Shown: piece after piece, positions 1-5,733 of the stretch
How positions within the stretch are numbered: position 1 is the stretch's first letter
Layout of the letters: each line of letters starts with the position of its first letter
Program-made: the position numbers and the translations under genes
Origin: Lentisphaeria bacterium
Lineage (GTDB): Bacteria; Verrucomicrobiota; Lentisphaeria; Oligosphaerales; JAFGRS01
DNA: 7,714 nucleotides
Direction of reading: 5' to 3'
Assembly (NCBI GenBank): GCA_016935045.1
Contig: JAFGRS010000661.1
Location: 1-7,714 of the forward strand
The notes under the pieces: generated by a model
The model's input: the letters and a program-made list of their open reading frames with translations, nothing else
Database searches by the model: none
What the model was told of the DNA's origin: nothing

Positions 1-35
1 CCCACCGGCCCCGGGGCCCGAAGAAGAGGCCCGAA

Positions 36-73
36 ATGGTACACTCACACAGGCCGCCTATGGTACACTCTCA
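36..73. repeat. Direct repeat ATGGTACACTC x2, possible end of a mobile element to the left
   Basis: ATGGTACACTC occurs at 36-46 and 60-70, exactly 24 bp apart; the second copy runs into TCA at 71-73. Several spaced copies of such a motif with a terminal CA are the style of IS21-family ends, whose transposase binds repeated sites. No transposase lies in the window and the rest of 1-157 holds no gene I can support, only a 12-bp palindrome GGCCCCGGGGCC at 7-18. Confidence 0.4.
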
Positions 74-143
74 GGTTGGCGTTCACACCCGTTGCCCCAC
101 CAAAGTCCAGTGCGTGGGTTTGGCCCCGGTGCCCAGACAGCAC

Positions 144-169
144 GCCGGCTGGCGCCATCAGCCGCCGGC
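144..169 (-). terminator. Weak stem-loop overlapping the stop codon of the propeller gene
   Basis: GCCGGC(T)GGC pairs with GCCGCCGGC through a stem with one bulged T and a 7-nt loop that contains the stop codon. There is no T-run after it on the minus strand, so a terminator role is only tentative. Confidence 0.25.
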
Positions 170-1501
170 AGGCTTGCCCTGCATGGGGAACAGCCGCACG
201 AGACGAGACCCGTCGGACGCCACGAGTAGGATCCGGGCGGTGACACCAGCGGCAGCGACCTCAGCGGTCATGGGTACCTCGACGGCGACGGGCGCCTCAG
301 GCTTCAGGGTGAAGGGCTGGTCCGGCGGACTGCCGGCACCGATGCAGATCGAGTTGGCGTCATAGAACGTCCACTCCACATTCACGGCGAGGGGGTTCTC
401 GGTGGCTGCAGCAGAGAGGGACAGCGTGAGGGCCCTATCGGCACGGGTCACGGCAAGCTGCACCGGGCATCCGTCCAGTCCGCCGAGTTGCGCGATCACG
501 ATACCTGTCGCGGTGCTGTAGGCAAGACACGTGCCATCGGGGCGCCAGGCCGGCTGCAGCCCCTGTGCGAGTTCCATGGGTGGGGTCGAGCCGTCAAGGC
601 GCATCAGGCAGAGCCTGGTCGGCTCCCCCTCCTGTGTCCGGGTGTAGGCCACCATGCGTCCGTCCGGGGAGACGGCGGGGTACTCGTTGTTGGCATCGTC
701 TCTGGTCAGCTGCACGACCTCCCCGGGGGCGCTTACGCGGGTGGAGAACAGGGCCCGGTCCCTGAGATTTGCCCCCGTGTAGGCGTGGAAGACGATGGTG
801 TCTTCGTCGGGCGCCCACGAGGCGTGGTTTCTCCCTTCCCTGCTCGGGTGGCGCCAGGGGATTGGGGTGATCTGGCGTGTTTCCAGGTCATAGACGGCCA
901 GACCGAGGGAAACACGCTTATCCCCGAACATCTGTGCGACGGCCGACAACAGCAGGCGCCGGCCCGAGGGTGAGAATCTGCACAGAACAGCCTCGCAGAG
1001 AGGCTCCTTGCTCGTCGGCACGAACACCTCCCCCGTATCCCGTTCGAAGAGCACCGCGCCCGGTCGGCCGTTCGGCATAGGCTGGCGTCCGGCCACCGTA
1101 TACCCGTCCGGTGACCAGTCGTGGCAGTATAGCGGACCGGATGGGATCTGGACACTGCTCCAGGTCCCGGTGCCCAATTCGACCAGCCCCAGTTTACCGT
1201 AGCCAAAGAGCATTCGCCGTCCGTCGGGCGACCAGATCGGGCAGTGTCTGACGGACTTGTCCAGGCGCTGCTCCGCAATGAGGACGCAGCCATTCCGGAC
1301 ATCCATGGCCCGCGGACTCTCGGGCTCCGCCTGCAGAAACGTGCGCCAGATGCCCTGGGCCTCTTCGCGCTTCCCATCCCGTTCCAGTCGCTTGCCTTCC
1401 TCGAACAGCCGCCCCGCGTCGCGGGGTTCCGCGCCGAAGGCCAGTCGGGTCAAACCGAGAAATGTCCAAGCCAGGCACAGCCTGATCACGTCAGCATGCA
1501 T
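158..1501 (-). CDS. Secreted TolB-like six-bladed beta-propeller (WD40-like/PD40) protein
   Basis: A 447-residue exported protein of unknown specific function. Residues 1-23 form a signal peptide (hydrophobic core CLAWTFLGLTRLAFG, likely cut before AEP). Residues 25-65 look like a helical TPR-type hairpin (LFEEGKRLERDGKREEAQGI). Six TolB/PD40 blade motifs follow at 88-94 (PIWSPDG), 128-133, 175-180 (FSPSG), 228-233 (WAPDE), 276-281 (VSPDG) and 318-323 (WRPDG). Residues about 345-447 form a beta-rich C-terminal domain, perhaps immunoglobulin- or FN3-like. Such propellers usually act as periplasmic protein- or ligand-binding scaffolds; this one has no amidohydrolase or peptidase domain and is not Pal-associated TolB by context. 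ATG 1501 is chosen because AAAGGGAG lies 7 nt upstream and the signal peptide begins there; the frame stays open to 1609 without a better start. It follows the large gene by 194 bp on the same strand. Confidence 0.85.
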   Translation of the reverse strand: MHADVIRLCLAWTFLGLTRLAFGAEPRDAGRLFEEGKRLERDGKREEAQGIWRTFLQAEPESPRAMDVRNGCVLIAEQRLDKSVRHCPIWSPDGRRMLFGYGKLGLVELGTGTWSSVQIPSGPLYCHDWSPDGYTVAGRQPMPNGRPGAVLFERDTGEVFVPTSKEPLCEAVLCRFSPSGRRLLLSAVAQMFGDKRVSLGLAVYDLETRQITPIPWRHPSREGRNHASWAPDEDTIVFHAYTGANLRDRALFSTRVSAPGEVVQLTRDDANNEYPAVSPDGRMVAYTRTQEGEPTRLCLMRLDGSTPPMELAQGLQPAWRPDGTCLAYSTATGIVIAQLGGLDGCPVQLAVTRADRALTLSLSAAATENPLAVNVEWTFYDANSICIGAGSPPDQPFTLKPEAPVAVEVPMTAEVAAAGVTARILLVASDGSRLVRLFPMQGKPAGG

Positions 1502-1508
1502 GCCCAAA

Positions 1509-1516
1509 CTCCCTTT
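1509..1516 (-). promoter_or_regulatory. Ribosome binding site of the propeller gene
   Basis: AAAGGGAG on the minus strand, 7 nt before ATG 1501. It supports the 447-residue form over the longer frame from 1609. Confidence 0.7.
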
Positions 1517-1695
1517 GGCATTGAACTTGGCCACAAACCAACCATACCGTGGACAACCGCAGCATGCCAGCGAGCACGAGACCGGCGCAGGGCAACCCCG
1601 GGCCGGCAAGGGTTCCCCCCTCCCGCTACCCAGCCGCAGGGCGGATCGCCCACCGGCTCCAGTCGCATTCGGCGTTGTCCAGGACCAACCGCCTG

Positions 1696-4600
1696 CTAAT
1701 CGCCGTGCCGTGGAGCAAACACGGGTGTACCCACCAGGTAGAAACGGCCGGCCTTGTTCCCACCGGCACCCGCCAGGAGGTACCCCTCATTGCTGCTGTT
1801 CCCCACGGTCAAAGATGTCAGGTTCAGGGCCAACCGGCCGCTCCAGGCTGGTCTCTGAAGACGTTCCAGGCAGGCAACCAGATCGATGCGGATTCCGCCG
1901 TCGCCGGGCTGGACTTCGGCGAGACAGCGCTGGCGCTTCACGACGCCCTCAGGGATGGTCTGCAACTGAAAGCACTCCCCGCGCTCGGAGCAGGGCGTCA
2001 GGAAGGCCTTCATGCCCGCAAGGGGGGCCCCGCCAAGGCGGATCAGAAATGGCTCGCCGCCGATCTCGAGGTGCACATTCACGAGGGCGTCAGGGCCCAG
2101 GGCCAGCGGCATCTGGAGGATGGGGGTGGCATTCAGGTCCACCGGGCTCGCGGGGGTGCAGCGCACCGCGAAGAAGCCCCCGCCCACGGCGTTGGTGACG
2201 CGCGTCCAGCGTGAGTCCGGCTCGAGGGCAAGCGCGACGGCGTCCCGCACAAGTGGGTGCCAGGCGCTGTCGGCTGAGGTCGCGACGTAGAGGACCTGCG
2301 GACGCCACTCCATGGACTGGGCGACCGAGGTCAGACGCGAGATGGCGAAGCCGTTCCGTATGCTCCAGAAGCCGATGTGCCCCCCGGGTAGCGGGTCCGG
2401 ATCGGCATAGTCGAAGAGCAACTGGTCGTCCAGTGCCACACGAATGCGGGCGCCAAGCCTGGTGATCGTGAATTTCCACCAGTTGTAGTGAACGCTCATG
2501 AAGGAGGGCTCGGCAGGGAAGAGGGATTCGGGAAGGCGGCTCGTTGCGATGACCTGCCCACCGCGCATGAGTCGGGTTTCGGTGTTGTCGTCACCGCCGA
2601 ACACCACGCTGTAGCCGGACAGCGGATCGCGTCCGTCAGCACAGAGGGAGAAGTTCAGGTCACGGCGGTTGTACCAGCCATTGTGAGCCCGGATGACCCG
2701 GTGTCCGCCGGCCTCGTCTGCGTCCGGGTCGTAGGAGAAAGACTCGTCGCCGGCGTCCCACGGGACGACGGCCCTGAGGGACACGAAGAACTCATGGACC
2801 TGATCGCCCTGGAAGGTCCGCTTGCTCGTCATGTAGGGCAGCCCGGTCGAACCGCAGGCCATGAAGTTCCATTGGTCCTGACAGGCCCAACGGCAATCCA
2901 TCCGGAAGGTCCCGTCCACCCAGGACCAGTCCGCCGGCGCCTCCTCGAAGAACTCGTTGACCAGGTTCCCGCAGCGCACGACAAAGTGCTTCGGGCTGGG
3001 CGAGAAAACGACCCGCCTGCCGCTGCTCGCGGGAAGGACACGTACGACGGCGACATGGACCGGCCCGGCAGCGGGCAGCGAGACGGGTACCCAACGCCCT
3101 TCGTCAAGCACACAGAGGCGGCTGCCATGGTCCCCGAGGCGGCCGATATGGAGCTCGGACAGCCCGGCCTCTGGGGGCGTCTGCCCCCCGGCAGGTTTCC
3201 GGTCGCCCCATGGGACCTGCCAGAGCCCGTCACGGCGCTCGACACGGAGCGTGCAGAGCGGGGTGTCAAGGGCGATGTCCACTGCTTCCTCCTCCCGCGG
3301 AGCATAGAGGCCGATATCGTAGAGTCCCTCGGGCAGCGGGCCGTCCGCGGATGAGTCCTCCGTGGCGTCGCACCACACGTTCCCCATCAGGGGCATCCTC
3401 GTGACGATCCCGGCCCGGCGTTCCCCGCTCGACGGGTCCTGCCATTTGCTTCTCGCGAACACACCGGCGGAACTGGCCCACTCATCGAACTGCTCGGGAT
3501 CCGCCGTGCGGTTCCTGTACTTGCCGGCGAACTGCCTGCTGCTGACATACAGGGCGGGGGCCCGACCGGGCTCCGGCGGAAGCGACCAGGCGCGTACGTC
3601 GTCAAACTCGATCAGGGCCCTCCCCGAGGCAAGCCGGAACGGCCCCCTGATCCGCAGTCCCAGGTCGGCATCGAGGACCCGAACGCCGTCCAGATAGGCT
3701 TCGGCACGGTGTCCGCCCAGTACCGCAAGACCTATCTTCACCCAGTTTGTCAGAGGAGGGCGAAGGCCCTGCCAGCGCTCGATCACCTCCCAGTCGCCAC
3801 GCGCCTGCCGTGCCTGGAGGACGAAGGCGCGAGCCGCGCCGGACCAGCCGAACGCGACCTGGGCACCCTCGTCCGCTCCCTGGACCACCAACATGTCGGT
3901 GTCCACGGGGAGTGTCTGCCGGTCCACAACGTCCCCGGTCTTTGGGACGCCGAAGTAGAACCGTGCTTCGGCGTGCACGTCGCCCCACCGGTCGGCGCCG
4001 GGGGTCACGTAGGTGAGCGTGCCGCCGTCGCTCGCGCAAACGGAGAACGGGTTCACCGCGCGCTGGAATGTCGGATCTGCTTTCTCGCTGTCGGAGACCG
4101 GCATCCCGCCGCCGTGCTGCGCCAGGCGCACGCTCCCGGCCGTGATCCGGGAATAGGGGTGCCCCTCGATCTCCTGCCTCATGAAGTCGTCCCGCACCTC
4201 CACACGCGGGATGAAGGCCACAGCCCTGGGGGGCGGCGATGCGCCGGCGGCCAGCACCCAGGAGGCGTCGTGCGCCGAGGGGCCGAGCGCTACCGGACGA
4301 CCATCCACAAACAGGCTCAGACCGGATGGGGTGAGGAGGAGTTCTCCGGAGCGCTCCATGGAGGCCAGGCGTTTGCCCGCGCGGGTGACAAGGCCGCTTT
4401 CCCCGACCAGCACGACGCCCCCCCCATGGCGGCGTTCCCGGAGGCAGAGTTGCCAGTCCGGAAGGGTCTGGGGGTCAAAGCGCACGCTGATGCCCGCATG
4501 GCCCTGCGGAATGACCAGCGGCAGAGCGACGAGAGCCTTCCCTTCAGCTCGCACACGCTCCTCCAGCGACCGACCTCTCCCGCCCCAAGCCAACCACGCC

Positions 4601-5112
4601 CCGACGCCAAGAAGAGACAATACCCCCCCGACGGCAATCCGCCTCGCCGCCACGCTCCCCGAGAACGCCTGGCAAAGGGCGCCGGTTGCCGCTTTCCCTT
4701 TACCCGGACAGCGGTTGTGTCTCTGGCTGCTGCACACGGCTTGCTCAGGTACCCCCGGCTGGGCCGGGGGCTTGTTGGACGCTGCGCTTGGGCCGGTCGA
4801 ACCGGCCGCACCTGTCCGGCTGGCGGAAGCCGGCTGGCGCCGCGATGCCTGCCGCGGTTCGCGGTGACCTGTTTCACCCGTGCCGGCATCTCCCTGGAGC
4901 CCGCGATCGCCGGGTCCCCCGGGCGCCGCGTCGCGGTCATCCCGGTCCGATACCGCGAACCCGCCGGAAACCGGCCGGGCATCGCGGGCTCCAGACGGAT
5001 GGCGGGCTGCATTCCCGTCACCGCCAGACTCCGGGAGTCTCCCCGGCTGAGCCGGGGGGTTACCTTTCAGACTCAATCTAACCCCAGGGCCGGCCTTTGG
5101 CGCGCCCTCCAC
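1696..5112 (-). CDS. Large membrane-anchored protein with duplicated concanavalin-like (LamG/DUF1080-type) beta-sandwich modules; N-terminus uncertain
   Basis: A 1138-codon frame opening with GTG at 5112. A single hydrophobic segment at residues 157-177 (RRIAVGGVLSLLGVGAWLAW) suggests an anchor with everything after it outside the cytoplasm. The rest is beta-rich: a degenerate sandwich at about 195-282 (LSLFVDGRPVAL), a full one at about 305-510 ending WVKIGLAVLGGHRAEAYLDG, and another at about 715-930 (DLNFSLCADG, WWKFTITRLGARIRVALDD). The two full sandwiches are each followed by a module beginning LYV (521 and 941). Residues 985-1130 resemble a carbohydrate-binding-type sandwich (YLLAGAGGNKAGRFYLVG). 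No catalytic motif was recognised; a glycan-binding or surface role is inferred from fold style. Residues 1 to about 140 are low-complexity, read through a palindromic element and may be untranslated; alternatives are GTG 4653, just before the membrane segment but with no good RBS, or ATG 4359, which loses the anchor. The body is confidently coding. Confidence 0.8.
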   Translation of the reverse strand: MEGAPKAGPGVRLSLKGNPPAQPGRLPESGGDGNAARHPSGARDARPVSGGFAVSDRDDRDAAPGGPGDRGLQGDAGTGETGHREPRQASRRQPASASRTGAAGSTGPSAASNKPPAQPGVPEQAVCSSQRHNRCPGKGKAATGALCQAFSGSVAARRIAVGGVLSLLGVGAWLAWGGRGRSLEERVRAEGKALVALPLVIPQGHAGISVRFDPQTLPDWQLCLRERRHGGGVVLVGESGLVTRAGKRLASMERSGELLLTPSGLSLFVDGRPVALGPSAHDASWVLAAGASPPPRAVAFIPRVEVRDDFMRQEIEGHPYSRITAGSVRLAQHGGGMPVSDSEKADPTFQRAVNPFSVCASDGGTLTYVTPGADRWGDVHAEARFYFGVPKTGDVVDRQTLPVDTDMLVVQGADEGAQVAFGWSGAARAFVLQARQARGDWEVIERWQGLRPPLTNWVKIGLAVLGGHRAEAYLDGVRVLDADLGLRIRGPFRLASGRALIEFDDVRAWSLPPEPGRAPALYVSSRQFAGKYRNRTADPEQFDEWASSAGVFARSKWQDPSSGERRAGIVTRMPLMGNVWCDATEDSSADGPLPEGLYDIGLYAPREEEAVDIALDTPLCTLRVERRDGLWQVPWGDRKPAGGQTPPEAGLSELHIGRLGDHGSRLCVLDEGRWVPVSLPAAGPVHVAVVRVLPASSGRRVVFSPSPKHFVVRCGNLVNEFFEEAPADWSWVDGTFRMDCRWACQDQWNFMACGSTGLPYMTSKRTFQGDQVHEFFVSLRAVVPWDAGDESFSYDPDADEAGGHRVIRAHNGWYNRRDLNFSLCADGRDPLSGYSVVFGGDDNTETRLMRGGQVIATSRLPESLFPAEPSFMSVHYNWWKFTITRLGARIRVALDDQLLFDYADPDPLPGGHIGFWSIRNGFAISRLTSVAQSMEWRPQVLYVATSADSAWHPLVRDAVALALEPDSRWTRVTNAVGGGFFAVRCTPASPVDLNATPILQMPLALGPDALVNVHLEIGGEPFLIRLGGAPLAGMKAFLTPCSERGECFQLQTIPEGVVKRQRCLAEVQPGDGGIRIDLVACLERLQRPAWSGRLALNLTSLTVGNSSNEGYLLAGAGGNKAGRFYLVGTPVFAPRHGD
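4752..4770. repeat. Left terminal hairpin of the palindromic element
   Basis: CCCCCGGC, loop TGG, GCCGGGGG: a perfect 8-bp stem with a 3-nt loop. No T-run follows on either strand, so an intrinsic terminator is unlikely. Confidence 0.7.
4894..4994. repeat. 14-bp perfect inverted repeat inside the element
   Basis: CTGGAGCCCGCGAT at 4894-4907 is the exact reverse complement of ATCGCGGGCTCCAG at 4981-4994, separated by 73 nt that itself contains the smaller inverted pair TCGCGGT/ACCGCGA. It could form a long cruciform or RNA stem. Confidence 0.7.
5041..5058. repeat. Right terminal hairpin of the palindromic element
   Basis: CCCCGGCT-G-AGCCGGGG, an odd palindrome with G-rich continuation and the flank GGTTACCT on the outer side. 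Directly to its left is a second hairpin, AGACTC-CGG-GAGTCT (5026-5040). Confidence 0.7.
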
Positions 5113-5118
5113 TCACTT

Positions 5119-5123
5119 CCCCT
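5119..5123 (-). promoter_or_regulatory. Possible ribosome binding site for the GTG start of the large gene
   Basis: AGGGG on the minus strand lies 6 nt upstream of GTG 5112, with an in-frame TGA directly before the GTG. This is the only alternative start of the large gene with a fair Shine-Dalgarno match, yet it leads into the palindromic element, so it may be a chance match in GC-rich DNA. Confidence 0.35.
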
Positions 5124-5404
5124 CGCAAGGGCCCAGAAGCTGGGAGAGAATGCCGCGGGTCCCCGGTGGAATCGTTGCCGTTGCGGGAATCGGTGCCGTT
5201 CCCGCAGAAGGCGCAGCAGCAGAGCTGGTTGAAGCTCCTCCGGCGACCGCGGCTGCCCTTACTGGTCGTCTCGAAACAGTCTGGAGCGCCCGCGTCCCTG
5301 CCGGTACGCCCTGGTACGTGCAGACGATTGTGGCACGATTGGCAAGGACGGCGACGAGCGCGGACACGACGGACGCCGAGTGACCGGAATCGGGCGTGAA
5401 GGAC

Positions 5405-5424
5405 CAAGCACAACCCAGTGCTTG
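5405..5424. repeat. Hairpin CAAGCAC/GTGCTTG
   Basis: A perfect 7-bp stem with a 6-nt loop (AACCCA on the plus strand). No T-run follows on the minus strand, so it is not a classic terminator. It could be part of a leader structure upstream of the large gene, or have no function. Confidence 0.4.
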
Positions 5425-5546
5425 CCCCATGACCTGCGCTCCGCAGAAGGTCCTTCTCCCCCCCCTCTGCGGTAACCTCGAAGCCCCCGCCCCCCGACCG
5501 CTGAAACGGGACAGTGGGCGGGATGCAAATCCCTCGACCCAAGGGA

Positions 5547-5652
5547 CGTTTTCCGGCCATGGCGAGGCGCGGGTGTATCCGGAAAACACCCTTGGCCGGG
5601 CCGCCGCCGTACCGCCGTCTTCCGCTCATGGCGAGGCGCGGGGGTCTTCAGG
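5547..5652. repeat. Pair of about 37-nt direct repeats, first copy flanked by 9-bp inverted repeats
   Basis: Two copies (5547-5583 and 5616-5652), offset by 69 nt, share the core CATGGCGAGGCGCGGG (5558-5573 and 5627-5642) and similar CGTYTTCCG left flanks. In the first copy GTTTTCCGG (5548-5556) and CCGGAAAAC (5579-5587) are perfect inverted repeats around a 22-nt spacer. The second copy's right flank has diverged so that its arms no longer pair. The pattern fits a short extragenic palindromic repeat family located just after the fucosidase gene. Confidence 0.65.
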
Positions 5653-5733
5653 CGGCGGTCTGTTCCAGGGGAGGGGACTCGCCGCACGCGTGGAGTCGGG
5701 AGGGGACGTGTCGCGGCGTCGGGGCTCGTGGGG

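Larger units (their letters stand above)
4745..5067. repeat. Palindrome-rich interspersed element with inverted terminal hairpin repeats (REPIN/MITE-like)
   Basis: About 320 bp delimited by two near-identical hairpins in inverted orientation. The left one, AGGTACCCCCGGCTGGGCC from 4748, contains an 8-bp stem (4752-4759 with 4763-4770). The right one, read on the minus strand, is AGGTAACCCCCCGGCTCAGC, with stem 5041-5048/5050-5057. The outer flank AGGTA(A)C is shared only when the two are compared inverted. Inside are further perfect inverted repeats: 4791-4797/4801-4807, 4816-4821/4828-4833, 4894-4907/4981-4994 (14 bp), 5026-5031/5035-5040. A 10-bp direct repeat, CCGGCTGGCG, occurs at 4816 and 4830. 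No transposase is encoded. The arrangement fits a non-autonomous mobile or REP-derived repeat. The large gene's frame runs through it, so both ends appear in the protein as PPAQPG. Family-level multicopy status cannot be seen from one window. Confidence 0.6.
5113..5733. other. Gene-poor spacer between the large gene and the fucosidase gene
   Basis: In 621 bp I find no convincing gene. Frames on both strands (for example 5113-5589 on minus, 5150-5383 on plus) are low-complexity, Arg/Ala/Pro/Gly-rich and match no family I recognise. A CQSCH string in one minus frame looks like a heme-c motif but has no cytochrome context. The stretch holds an imperfect 17-bp direct repeat with 18-bp period (5168-5184 and 5186-5202), a 7-bp stem hairpin (5405-5424), a compound hairpin GACCTGCG/CGCA-GGTC (5431-5452), a GGGAT-GCAA-ATCCC hairpin (5520-5533) and a dispersed-repeat pair (5547-5652). 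It would contain any promoter or leader of the large gene and the 3' untranslated region of the fucosidase gene, but I cannot place either. Confidence 0.5.

Noticed and set aside
1257..2214. Plus-strand frames of 313 and 221 codons
   Set aside because: They overlap each other and the well-supported propeller and large genes in antisense; Arg/Pro-rich composition typical of shadow frames.
4752..4770. Hairpin as an intrinsic terminator
   Set aside because: No T-run follows on either strand, and it lies within the open frame of the large gene.
3709..5232. 507-codon plus-strand open frame
   Set aside because: It is antisense to the beta-sandwich protein and then runs through the palindromic element; no recognisable domain.
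5150..5383. Plus-strand 77-codon Ala-rich frame
   Set aside because: No ribosome binding site stands out, the composition follows GC bias, and an overlapping frame on the other strand is equally long.
5078..5629. Minus-strand 183-codon frame with a CQSCH motif suggesting a c-type cytochrome
   Set aside because: It is a single short match in a low-complexity Arg/Gly-rich frame, with no signal peptide or axial Met context, and it starts within the repeat pair.
5041..5652. CRISPR array from the repeats near the spacer
   Set aside because: There are only two copies of each repeat, with diverged sequence and no regular spacer series, and no cas genes.
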